In this document: positions 1-6,945 of the stretch, one piece after another
Numbering within the stretch: the stretch's first letter is position 1
Layout: each line of letters begins with the position of its first letter
Assembly: GCF_018854495.1 (NCBI RefSeq)
Contig: NZ_JABBDR010000228.1
Location: 1 to 8,181, forward strand
DNA: 8,181 nucleotides
Direction: 5' to 3'
DNA from: Acidithiobacillus ferruginosus
GTDB lineage: Bacteria; Pseudomonadota; Gammaproteobacteria; Acidithiobacillales; Acidithiobacillaceae
Notes under the pieces: generated by a model
What the model was told of the DNA's origin: nothing
Databases searched by the model: none
What the model saw: only the letters and a program-made list of their open reading frames with translations
Program-made: the position numbers and the translations under genes

Positions 1-3000
1 GTCGTTGGCGATGACCAGTACCGCCGGGCCGGAAAAGGGCGCGGAGACATGGATATCGGCGGTGCTGCCTGCGGCATATTCCGCCGTGCCGCTGCGCACG
101 GAAACCCGCTGGGGCGCCCCCGGATTGCCGCTGGTCTGCCAGCCGGAGTAAAAAATCACCGAACTGGCGGCCAGGCCGCCATGGGCCTCAATCACTCGCA
201 GACGGTAACGGCCATAGTCCAGCACGGGCAGTTGCAGGGCGTAGGGTTGACCTGTCGGCAAGGTTACATCCTTGGTCAGCACCGGATGGTTGATATAGGT
301 ATAGCCCCAACTGGCTACCCCATTATGTAAGGAGATATTCCACTCGGAAGACTGCCGGACCACCTGGATCTGCACCGGCATGATCCTGGCCTTGCCGTCC
401 GGGGCCACTGCTGCGATGTGGAAAACCGGTATCTTCCCTGTGGCTACGGTTTCATCCTGAAACCCGCTTTCGATGCCGATGAGGGGACGATCCGGCGTGA
501 TGGGCAGAGTGATGCGACTGTTCACCGGGCGGCCAGAGGGCTCGTTGATGGAGACCGCCACATGAGCCTCCAGAAAACGGGTGCTGTCCGGCATTTTCTT
601 CAAGTCAATGGGTACTTGAGTGAGGCCCGTGGCGTCGGTTTCCGGCAACGCGGGTTCTTGCACCGGTGCCGTAAACACCTCGCCATGCAGGCCGAAATGG
701 TAGTGCTGCCATTGCGGATAAGGGGTGGAGCCACTGCTCAGGCTGATCCGCGCTGTACCCGGCAGATGGGCGCCGGGGGCACCGTAGAGATAACGCACAT
801 GCACCGGCCACTGTACCTGTTGGCCCGCCGGAATGGCCCTGGCGTTGCCCAGTTCGACGGCCAGGGTCGGCGGTACAAAGGCGGATACCGTAAAGGTTTC
901 CTTCGCCAGAGCGGACTCATGCACGCCGGTGGCCAGGCTCACGCTCCAGTTACCATCCTGCGCCGCCAACGGCAGTTTGACGGGCACGGCGATGGCGTCG
1001 TCGTCAGACAGTTTGGGGACGGTGTCCAGGAAAACCTGCCCACCGGGCCGGCGGACGATGAGGTGCAAAGGCAAGTCCAGCGGTCTGCCGGCAGCACTGC
1101 GATAAATGGCCGCCACATGTACCGTCTCGCCGGGACGATAAATACCGCGGTCCAGCCACAGGAAAGGGCTGACCGGCTTCAGCGCCGTTCGCCCGGAGAT
1201 GCCGCGTCCGGACAGATTCAGCGGCGAGCCCTGCAGGTTAAAGAGGGTGAACTCGTTACCGGGACCATAAATGTGCAGCGCCGCTGGACTCTGCCCGCCG
1301 CTGCCCTGCAGGATGGGCTTCGGGAAGACGGCGATGCCGTCGCTGTTGGTCCGTACCGTTTGCAGGATATCGTTGTCCTGGGCGATGAGTTCGACTTTGA
1401 CGCCGCTCCAGGGGCTGGCGTCGGTATAGCGACGCATCTGCACATACAAGCCATTACGACCCTGCCAGACCGTCGGCGCCAGGTTGGTACGCAACACCAG
1501 TTGCACGGTGTTGAGGCTGCCGTTGGCATTGGGCGTGCCGTCCCCGGGGCTGATCTGGATCGCGTAAAGCCCTGGCTTCTGAAGGATTTTGGGCAGGGGC
1601 AATATCGTGTGCATCAACTGGTTCTGCGTGAAATGCGGGATGCCTGCCGTCCCGTGCCAGACCGTCAGGCTGTTCTGGTTGTTCAGGGTGGATTCGTCGC
1701 TGTCCTGATTCAGCAACGGGTGATTGGCGACGAAAGCCAGCAAGGCGCGTTCCGGTACCCGATTGATCTGCAGTTTGACCCGTGAAATATTGACGCTGGA
1801 AAAGCCCACCGCCGGTGGCAATGATGCCGGAATGATAAAGCGGCCGGTATCGGAGATGATGCTTGGTGAGCGATTGGGCAGGGTCAACGTAACGTTTTTC
1901 GCCGCCGTCATGACCGCTCCGGCAATGGCGGGCAGGCCTGCCCGGATATGCATCCGCGTACTGCTGCCCGCAGGCAGACCGGTAATGCAGATGCCGCCGT
2001 TTTCGCGGACCACCGCCGCATGGGGCCGGGCGGGGGAAAAGGTTACCCAGTTACTGGCATGAAAATCCGGTGCCTCGGAGAGCGGAGCGGTAAATTTCAC
2101 GCAGGTGCGGGTTGGAAACTGGTTGGCATCCGGGGTGACACTCTGCACCTGGAAGCCGTAGGTCATCACCGTTTTTTTCAAATCGGCAGCGATCTGCGCA
2201 TCTGCGGGATAAGCGCGATACATGGCTTCCAGCAAGTGAATTTCGCCCAGGTGATTACCGCGCGCCGCCAGAGTTTGCCGCAAGAGATTCAGGGCGGGAA
2301 GGAGTATGGCGACATCGGGTTTGTGCTGCTGAATGGCGCGCTCATAAGCGAGATAGGCGGCGTAAGCGATATCTTTCTCAAAGGGTGCGCCATTGTTGCG
2401 TATGGCGTTGGCCAGGTGCCACCAGATCTGCGGATTGCCGTTGTTGCCAAGGGCGATACGTTGCTGGTAGTCAGCGACGGCCGATGACCAGTCGCCCGCG
2501 GCGTAAGCCTTTTCCGCTGTGTCCAGGGCATGGGTACGTTGCTGCTTTTTCCAGACTTCGTGCTGGGTCTGGAGGCGTGCGGCCTTGGCCGTGTCGCCAC
2601 CTTTCAGGGCCGCGCGAATCGCCTGGTCGTTGGCCCGGCCTGCCGCACGGAAGCTGTGGCCCAGCTTGGAGGACTCCAGATCACTGGCATAAGTCTCCGC
2701 ATCGTTCCCCATGCCGGGCAAGGCGCGGGACAGGTTGACCAAGGGAAGCGTGGCACCACTGCTCGCGGAGTTCGTCAGTGCCGTAGGCAATGCCTCAGGG
2801 GTGGCTGGGGTGTTGTCACTGCGTTGGATCGGGGATTGGGGCATCGCCGCGCTCCTGGTTGCCAGCGCGGATGTGGCGCCGGCAACCGGCGCGGCAGAAT
2901 GAGTGCCTGGTGTACCCTTGCCGGTGAAGGCCCAGGCGCCAAAGGCGATGGCCGCAATCAGCAATGCTGCTGCTGTCGGTATAATCCGGCGACTGCTTTT

Positions 3001-3012
3001 GCGTTGCGGCAT
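1..3012 (-). CDS. Alpha-2-macroglobulin family protein, N-terminal 1004 residues (C-terminus outside window)
   Basis: The reverse strand reads as one open frame from ATG at 3012 to base 1. Residues 1-9 are basic (MPQRKSSRR) and residues 12-29 form a hydrophobic segment without a lipobox, so the protein is probably anchored in the inner membrane facing the periplasm. A Pro/Ala/Ser/Thr-rich linker follows to about residue 90, then a helical, TPR-like stretch at about 105-250. The rest is a series of beta-sandwich MG-type domains. The family hallmark WLDRGIYRPGETV lies at residues 619-631, followed near 735 by AFVPPTLAVEL, matching the 'F-x-PP-x-L' strand that usually comes next. Bacterial members (YfhM/YfaS type) trap attacking proteases in the periplasm and usually exceed 1500 residues, so roughly a third or more is missing. 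Whether it has a CxEQ thioester cannot be seen here. An AAGGGA ribosome site lies 8 bases before the ATG. Family is confident; the subtype is not. Confidence 0.9.
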   Translation of the reverse strand, partial: MPQRKSSRRIIPTAAALLIAAIAFGAWAFTGKGTPGTHSAAPVAGATSALATRSAAMPQSPIQRSDNTPATPEALPTALTNSASSGATLPLVNLSRALPGMGNDAETYASDLESSKLGHSFRAAGRANDQAIRAALKGGDTAKAARLQTQHEVWKKQQRTHALDTAEKAYAAGDWSSAVADYQQRIALGNNGNPQIWWHLANAIRNNGAPFEKDIAYAAYLAYERAIQQHKPDVAILLPALNLLRQTLAARGNHLGEIHLLEAMYRAYPADAQIAADLKKTVMTYGFQVQSVTPDANQFPTRTCVKFTAPLSEAPDFHASNWVTFSPARPHAAVVRENGGICITGLPAGSSTRMHIRAGLPAIAGAVMTAAKNVTLTLPNRSPSIISDTGRFIIPASLPPAVGFSSVNISRVKLQINRVPERALLAFVANHPLLNQDSDESTLNNQNSLTVWHGTAGIPHFTQNQLMHTILPLPKILQKPGLYAIQISPGDGTPNANGSLNTVQLVLRTNLAPTVWQGRNGLYVQMRRYTDASPWSGVKVELIAQDNDILQTVRTNSDGIAVFPKPILQGSGGQSPAALHIYGPGNEFTLFNLQGSPLNLSGRGISGRTALKPVSPFLWLDRGIYRPGETVHVAAIYRSAAGRPLDLPLHLIVRRPGGQVFLDTVPKLSDDDAIAVPVKLPLAAQDGNWSVSLATGVHESALAKETFTVSAFVPPTLAVELGNARAIPAGQQVQWPVHVRYLYGAPGAHLPGTARISLSSGSTPYPQWQHYHFGLHGEVFTAPVQEPALPETDATGLTQVPIDLKKMPDSTRFLEAHVAVSINEPSGRPVNSRITLPITPDRPLIGIESGFQDETVATGKIPVFHIAAVAPDGKARIMPVQIQVVRQSSEWNISLHNGVASWGYTYINHPVLTKDVTLPTGQPYALQLPVLDYGRYRLRVIEAHGGLAASSVIFYSGWQTSGNPGAPQRVSVRSGTAEYAAGSTADIHVSAPFSGPAVLVIAND

Positions 3013-3047
3013 TATCGGTTTCCCTTGGGTTGGGGCTACTGAGCTGT

Positions 3048-3076
3048 ATTATTATTTTCTACAGTGCTTTGATCAA
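3048..3076 (-). promoter_or_regulatory. Sigma70-like promoter of the alpha-2-macroglobulin gene
   Basis: On the reverse strand TTGATC (3076-3071) and AATAAT (3053-3048) are separated by exactly 17 bases. They match the -35 box at 4 of 6 and the -10 box at 5 of 6 positions. The predicted start would leave a leader of about 30 bases before the AAGGGA ribosome site and the ATG at 3012. A second -35-like TTGACC lies slightly upstream (3102-3097) but has a poorer -10 partner. Confidence 0.5.
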
Positions 3077-3347
3077 TACCTTATTCTTGGCCGCTCGGTC
3101 AACACAAACCACCTACCTAAATTCCTAATCGAACAAGGCGGGTGTGGCCCAATGCTGCGTGGAGCCAGATACCCCGGCGAGAAAAGCGCAACGTTTATTT
3201 AGCGTATTCCGATAATCTTAAATATTATGGCGTATAAGTCCCGCGCGCCGGTGCGACAATTTGCCGCAGTTAACGTGGGCTGCATAGCGTGTAATATTCC
3301 TACGACTTACAGGATAAAATAGTTGTTACTAGCGCGCATCCAACCCC
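3077..3347. other. Divergent intergenic region between the alpha-2-macroglobulin gene and the propeller-porin operon
   Basis: No convincing gene is present; the frames here have no domain-like content. Around 3202-3235 there is an AT-rich block with two GCGTAT copies 28 bases apart, flanking a short inverted repeat (ATAAT at 3212-3216 and ATTAT at 3224-3228). This could be a regulator site. Plus-strand promoter candidates are weak. One is TTAACG at 3270-3275, 16 bases from TAATAT at 3292-3297. The other is a lone -10-like TAAAAT at 3315-3320 with no -35 partner. Transcription of the plus operon may therefore depend on an activator or another sigma factor, but this is inference. Confidence 0.4.
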
Positions 3348-3356
3348 TAAGGAGGT
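3348..3356 (+). promoter_or_regulatory. Very strong ribosome binding site of the propeller gene
   Basis: TAAGGAGGT lies 6 bases before the ATG at 3363 and matches the 16S rRNA anti-Shine-Dalgarno sequence at all nine positions. It fixes the start codon and predicts high translation, unlike the weaker sites of the other genes in this window. Confidence 0.85.
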
Positions 3357-3362
3357 ATTCCC

Positions 3363-4550
3363 ATGCGGTTTAGACATCATGTTGCTTTGGCAACGTTGAT
3401 CTTTTCGTCACTTGTGGCGTCGACGGCCATGGCCGGTGTGCCGGTGCAGTGGTCGGTGGATGTCCATGCGCCGATCTACAACCCACCTCGGGTAGCCGAT
3501 GGCGTAGTTTATTTCGATACGGCTCAATCCAAAGGCCCCAACGTCTTCTCGGCGAAAAATGGGAAAATTCTTTGGCGGTTCATGACCGGTGGGACAGTTC
3601 TAATGCCCCTAACCGTGGGTCATGGACAGGTTTGGGTTGCGTCTGACGTGGGCAGTACCCATTATCTACGGGCGATCGAGGCCAAAACTGGCAAGTTGAT
3701 ATGGGACTACACCCGACATGAGCCTCCGGAGTGCATGTGCAGCCATCTCACCCACTACGAGCATCATTTGCTTTTCGCGCAGACGGATGGTCACAGTCTG
3801 TATGCCTTTTATCCAGTCGGGAATATTCCGAACCGCCGGTTATGGGCATTTACGGGAGATGGCGCCAAATTGACGGCACCGGTAGTGGTGGATCATACCG
3901 TCATTTTTGGTTCTGCCGATCATAGTATTTATGGGCTCTTCGATAAAACCGGGAAAATTCGTTGGCAACAGAAGACCGGTTATGGCTTCATGGCGCAACC
4001 CGCTGTTTGGAAGCATGAAGTGATCATCGGCAATCGGGGTGGTACCGTACATGCGTATTCGACAACGACGGGCACAACGTTATGGAATTTTACGACCAAC
4101 GGACCGATTAATACCACCGCACTCATCTGGCATGACAGTGCCTTTATTGCGTCAGGGGCTGGGGACCGCGGCGTCTATGCTCTCTCGGCTAAAACTGGGA
4201 AGCAACTATGGTATACCCGGATGGCTGACTACACGGCCTACGCTCCGGTCATGGCCAAGCAAATCCTGGTTGTTGCCTCGCAGGACGGAAATATACTAGG
4301 CCTTTCCGCAAAAACCGGGGAAATACTTTGGCGTAGTGAGTTGCACGGTATTCCCAAGTCACAACCGGTACTTTGGAAAGGCGACGCTGTACTTAAAGTA
4401 AATGATCACAAAATTATGGCATTCAATGCACAGAGTGGGGGCTTGGTGTGGACCTATCATAGCAAGAATGTGGTCACCAGCCCCGTCCCCAAGGACGACA
4501 GCGTCTATGTCGGCACCAGCGGCGGGACCGTGGTAGCCATTGGCCAATGA
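3363..4550 (+). CDS. Secreted PQQ-like eight-bladed beta-propeller repeat protein
   Basis: The 395-residue product has a Sec signal peptide ending AMA at residue 24, so it is likely periplasmic. Eight repeats end in a tryptophan at 71, 114, 161, 201, 241, 284, 324 and 363. Most follow the AKTGK-x-x-W pattern of PQQ/BamB-type blades at about 40-residue spacing, so the mature chain is almost entirely one eight-bladed propeller. The third blade is irregular and carries C124, C126, H128, H131, H134 and H135 (PECMCSHLTHYEHH); these are the only cysteines. Such a cluster could bind metal or form a disulfide. The Cys-Cys pair typical of PQQ alcohol dehydrogenases is not seen, nor does the short chain leave room for a cytochrome domain. 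BamB is unlikely because there is no lipobox. Sulfur enzymes such as tetrathionate hydrolase use the same fold but are longer. The enzymatic role is unknown. It is the first gene of an operon with the porin 12 bases downstream. Confidence 0.87.
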   Translation: MRFRHHVALATLIFSSLVASTAMAGVPVQWSVDVHAPIYNPPRVADGVVYFDTAQSKGPNVFSAKNGKILWRFMTGGTVLMPLTVGHGQVWVASDVGSTHYLRAIEAKTGKLIWDYTRHEPPECMCSHLTHYEHHLLFAQTDGHSLYAFYPVGNIPNRRLWAFTGDGAKLTAPVVVDHTVIFGSADHSIYGLFDKTGKIRWQQKTGYGFMAQPAVWKHEVIIGNRGGTVHAYSTTTGTTLWNFTTNGPINTTALIWHDSAFIASGAGDRGVYALSAKTGKQLWYTRMADYTAYAPVMAKQILVVASQDGNILGLSAKTGEILWRSELHGIPKSQPVLWKGDAVLKVNDHKIMAFNAQSGGLVWTYHSKNVVTSPVPKDDSVYVGTSGGTVVAIGQ

Positions 4551-4562
4551 TGGGGACGGCAC

Positions 4563-5683
4563 ATGAAAAATTTATATAACCGGTATCGCGTATGTCGTCC
4601 GGCATGCCTGGCGGCATTTGCTTTAACCTGCCTGTCGGCATCGCCATCGATAGCCGAGGCGAACAATCTGAGCTCGGCGGTTTCCTGGAATCTGCACCTC
4701 AGTCTGGAGGGTATCGACAATTTCTCCGGAGGAATCGCCCCGGGCGCCGTGGGTAATGCTACGGCTAGGGCCGGTTTTGCCTTCAATACCGGTCGCGCCG
4801 GCTGGTGGACCGGCGGGCGATTTGTCGCACAGTTTCTAGGCATTCAGAATGGCAACCCGGAGAACTACGTGGGCGATACCCAAGGGGTTAACGCCTTTAC
4901 CGGGCTTAACCGGGGCGCGTTGTATAAGCTGTACTACCGGCAAAATATAGATAACGCAACGTTGAGGGCAGGGCTCATCAGTGCCAATGATTATTTCGAT
5001 TCCACCGGTGTGGCGAGTAATTTCCTGAACGTTTCTTATGAGTTTGGGTCCGCTATGGGAATCAATGTTCCAGGAGCTTCTTCTTACCCTTATTCCAGCC
5101 TTGGGGTTATGGCGAGCTATAGCGCTGGCGGCTGGATGGGGATGGCGGGTATTTTTGAGGGCGATGCCATTCATCCTTTCAGGGACCCTACGCATCGTGG
5201 AAACATGATCTGGCTGGAGGCCGACAAGAGTGGTTCTCTGGGTGATGGAAATATATTGTGAAAGTGGGCGGGTGGCGTAACCGCCAGTTACCGCAGTATC
5301 AGGCAACGCTGGGTAATGACACCAGTGGTATGTATACAACGGGAGAATACCGCTGGGAGCAGGATGGTATGGAGTGGGGCAGCTTTTTGGAGTTTGAAGC
5401 TGCGCCTAATCCGGTAAATCATCTGCCTTGGTATATGGGTGCCGGGTTGCGCCTGAAACACTTCTGGGCGGTGCGCCCGGGCGATAGTGCGGGTATCGGC
5501 ATGGCCCGGGCATGGTTGAGGGGCGCTTCGTATAATGCGGAGACAGACTTTGAGGGCTATTATTCTGCGCGGATAATCCGTCGTTTATATCTACAAACAG
5601 ACCTTCAGTATGTCGTTCATCCCAGCGCAATATATCCGAATGCGCTGGTCGGCATCGTGCGCCTGCATGTCAGCTTTTCCTAG
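4563..5683 (+). pseudogene. OprB-family carbohydrate-selective porin, interrupted by a one-base frameshift
   Basis: The first part (4563-5261, 232 residues) begins with a signal peptide (basic start, hydrophobic core, cleavage near SIAEA) and enters an outer-membrane barrel with an OprB-like pattern, including LYKLYYRQ, ATLRAGLISAND-YFD and GGWMGMAGIFEGDA. It stops at TGA 5259-5261 after GDGNIL. The barrel continues without a gap in the -1 frame from 5258: KVGGWRNR, GEYRW and the closing strands. Adding one base in the TTGTGAAA stretch would restore GNIL-x-KVGGWRN, so a single-base deletion (or sequencing error) is the simplest explanation. Together about 373 residues, at the short side for OprB, which forms sugar-selective outer-membrane channels. 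The ATG is preceded by GGGGA at 6 bases, 12 bases after the propeller gene, so the two are co-transcribed. Without repair the protein would lack its last strands and should not assemble. Confidence 0.8.
5258..5683 (+). CDS. C-terminal fragment of the OprB-family porin, frame-shifted
   Basis: This frame can start at GTG 5258, overlapping the TTGTGA stop of the upstream piece, and encodes 141 residues with no signal peptide. It matches the OprB end: GEYRW, then FLEFEAAPNPVN, a glycine-rich strand with LRLKHFWAVRPGDSAGIGMA, then AETDFEGYYSARIIRRLYLQ, a DLQYVVHPSA strand and the terminal beta-strand VGIVRLHVSFS. The overlap could allow coupled translation, but a barrel terminal half without an export signal would not reach the outer membrane. 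It is best read as part of the broken gene. Intact coding over 140 residues after the shift suggests that the lesion is recent or is a sequence error. Confidence 0.75.
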   Translation: MKVGGWRNRQLPQYQATLGNDTSGMYTTGEYRWEQDGMEWGSFLEFEAAPNPVNHLPWYMGAGLRLKHFWAVRPGDSAGIGMARAWLRGASYNAETDFEGYYSARIIRRLYLQTDLQYVVHPSAIYPNALVGIVRLHVSFS

Positions 5684-5772
5684 TAAAATGGGAACAAATT
5701 CTGCATTTATATGATTATGTCGATGTTCAATTTTTGGCATAGGATGGTGGAAAACCATAAGGATGCATGATT

Positions 5773-5785
5773 GCCCAAGTTGGGC
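5773..5785. repeat. Perfect 13-base palindrome
   Basis: GCCCAA and TTGGGC flank a single G. It lies about 90 bases after the porin stop and 65 bases before the terminator. With a one-base centre it cannot form a good RNA hairpin, so a protein-binding site is the more natural reading. No function can be assigned. Confidence 0.35.
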
Positions 5786-5850
5786 GTCCAGATCAGGGAT
5801 AAAGAACCTCGTCTTATTTAGCGTTGTCGTGTAGTGCCTTCTCCTTGCTT

Positions 5851-5878
5851 GCCGGGCGGATTCCCCCCCGGCTTTTTT
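5851..5878 (+). terminator. Rho-independent terminator downstream of the propeller-porin operon
   Basis: GCCGGG (5851-5856) pairs with CCCGGC (5867-5872) across a 10-base loop and is followed at once by six T residues (5873-5878). It lies 167 bases after the porin stop, so it either ends the operon transcript after a long 3' tail or ends a separate small transcript from the interval. Confidence 0.75.
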
Positions 5879-5907
5879 GTGTATCCAGGCAGAAAATGCA
5901 TCCAATA

Positions 5908-5930
5908 GTGATCCACCGAAAGTAGATCAC
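5908..5930. repeat. Inverted repeat, 9-base arms with a 5-base loop
   Basis: GTGATCCAC (5908-5916) and GTAGATCAC (5922-5930) are inverted copies with one mismatch around CGAAA. No T run follows on either strand, so it is not a standard terminator. TGATCCAC-like motifs recur in the ends of some IS21-like elements, so this might be an insertion-sequence end remnant; no transposase reading is visible next to it. Confidence 0.4.
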
Positions 5931-6070
5931 GGAAACCCATATCGGCGCCACATGATTTGCTGTCTTTAGTCATAAATCACATGGTTATGCTCGTGTATGC
6001 CAGCGGTTCACTTGAAATATGGCAAAATCTCGCTTATACATATGCGGTGTGAGAAGGGCGGTGGGGGTGT

Positions 6071-6169
6071 CCCATGCTCCGATTCGCACCACCATGCTCT
6101 GGTGGCTATGGGCTATCAAGTTGCCGGGCGTGCTGCGAGGGGGCATCGTGACCTGCGGCAGGGGTTTTT
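6071..6169 (+). other. Nested hairpins followed by a weak terminator-like hairpin
   Basis: CCACCA (6089-6094) pairs with TGGTGG (6100-6105) around a 5-base loop, and CCCAT (6071-6075) can pair outside it with ATGGG (6108-6112). About 40 bases on, CCTG-CGG-CAGG (6152-6162) is followed after GG by five T residues (6165-6169). This order resembles a small structured transcript with its own terminator, but the final stem has only four pairs and no clear promoter was found upstream. I do not recognise a known RNA family. Confidence 0.25.
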
Positions 6170-6338
6170 AAGGCTGGTCCGGAAACGCCGCGATGGAGGG
6201 CTCTATGGGGCTGCTTGCGCAGCAGTTGCGAGTGCCGTAAGGTTGGTTATGGTGACGGCGTCATCTGTCGAATCTGGATGGGCGAGAGGATTGCTGGAAA
6301 TCTTTAGACTATTAGTGTAAGGCCCGGCTCGAAGAAAT

Positions 6339-6367
6339 TTGGAATACCGTCCTTAGTAACATATAAA
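6339..6367 (+). promoter_or_regulatory. Sigma70-like promoter of the lipoprotein gene
   Basis: TTGGAA (6339-6344) and TATAAA (6362-6367) are 17 bases apart, matching the consensus at 4 of 6 and 5 of 6 positions. Transcription would begin near 6374, giving a very short leader with AAGGA at 6379-6383 and ATG at 6391. This is the best plus-strand promoter in the window and supports starting the gene at 6391. Confidence 0.55.
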
Positions 6368-6390
6368 TATTGCATTATAAGGAAATTAAA

Positions 6391-6831
6391 ATGGCAAGGA
6401 TAGCTGAAGTAATCATGGCGCTTATTGTTGTGCAACTGCTCTCCGGATGCGCAATGTCCGAGGACAAGGGCCAGGCTAGTTATTATAAGGGGCTCGCATC
6501 GCAGCAGGATCTCCAAAAAATCTCCGCCATACCAGCAGAAAAAACGCCGATTGCTGTAAACCAGTCTAACAAGATAACCGATCATGCACCTCAGGTTATT
6601 GACACACAAAAACCAGAAATACCCCGCTCGGAAGGAAATGGTTTTGCTGAAACAGCGAGGTTTCGTGAGCATCTCAAAATCGGTGATATGTCCCAGTGCG
6701 GTATGGTGGTCAAGATAAGACGACCCATCGTCAAGATTCAAATGGCGGACAATGAGAGATGGATAAGAATATCGGAAATTTATCCTGCCAGTTCCGGGCG
6801 TTTGTGCCGTTTCAACGTCGGTGGCAGGTAG
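6391..6831 (+). CDS. Small outer-membrane lipoprotein of unknown function
   Basis: The 146-residue product starts at ATG 6391, 7 bases after AAGGA; an in-frame TTG at 6370 lies upstream but has no ribosome site. Residues 4-17 are hydrophobic and end in the lipobox LLSGC with the lipidated cysteine at position 20. Alanine at the next position predicts sorting to the outer membrane. Residues 21-95 are polar and look like a flexible linker. Residues 98-145 look like a compact beta domain: GDMSQCGMVVKIRRPIVKIQ, then ERWIRISEIYP and LCRFNV, similar in style to small SH3-like domains. C103 and C139 bracket this domain and could form a disulfide. The gene is AT-richer than the genes at the window's left end, which may indicate acquisition. 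The next gene, 114 bases downstream, encodes a periplasmic disulfide enzyme. A link to conjugation or secretion machinery is possible but unproven. Confidence 0.72.
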   Translation: MARIAEVIMALIVVQLLSGCAMSEDKGQASYYKGLASQQDLQKISAIPAEKTPIAVNQSNKITDHAPQVIDTQKPEIPRSEGNGFAETARFREHLKIGDMSQCGMVVKIRRPIVKIQMADNERWIRISEIYPASSGRLCRFNVGGR

Positions 6832-6945
6832 CCCATGCCAGTGTTTGTCATGGTTCTGTAACGCTCGACGTGGACTAGGCAAATGATGCGGGGCGGTCGT
6901 TGATATGCAATTTTGTGATATGGGCAGTCATACCGGATATTTGTG

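Larger units (their letters stand above)
5684..6338. other. Gene-poor stretch between the porin and the lipoprotein gene
   Basis: About 650 bases hold no gene I can support. After a terminator at 5851-5878 there are several hairpins and a G-rich patch. An open frame at 5997-6320 (107 codons) lacks a ribosome site and any recognisable family. In another frame, 6064-6171 reads hydrophobic and tryptophan-rich (MLWWLWAIKLPG, then basic residues) and stops just after a T run at 6165-6169, where the 5997 frame continues with LRLVRKRRDGG. Joined by a -1 shift, the two would give a small basic membrane protein, so this may be a decayed gene. An RNA gene is also possible. Two tiny frames at 5711 and 5763 (17 and 23 codons) are not convincing. 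Confidence 0.4.

Noticed and set aside
418..1785. Long plus-strand open frame of 455 codons
   Set aside because: It lies opposite the alpha-2-macroglobulin frame, which has recognisable motifs. The plus translation is low-complexity and rich in Gly/Arg/Gln, with no domain.
1948..3042. Several plus-strand open frames
   Set aside because: All are opposite the alpha-2-macroglobulin N-terminal region and have no ribosome sites or family features.
2903..3202. Plus-strand frame crossing the divergent intergenic region
   Set aside because: It overlaps the opposing gene start and promoter and has no recognisable content.
5250..5262. Programmed ribosomal frameshift in the porin
   Set aside because: No slippery heptamer with a following pseudoknot is evident, and OprB genes are not known to use frameshifting; mutation or sequence error is simpler.
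4836..5339. Minus-strand frame of 167 codons
   Set aside because: It is antisense to the OprB porin, whose plus-strand reading is clearly the real one.
5591..5905. Minus-strand frame of 104 codons over the terminator
   Set aside because: It overlaps the porin end and the terminator, and has no ribosome site or family signal.
6304..6882. Minus-strand frame of 192 codons
   Set aside because: It is antisense to the lipoprotein gene, which has a promoter, ribosome site and lipobox.
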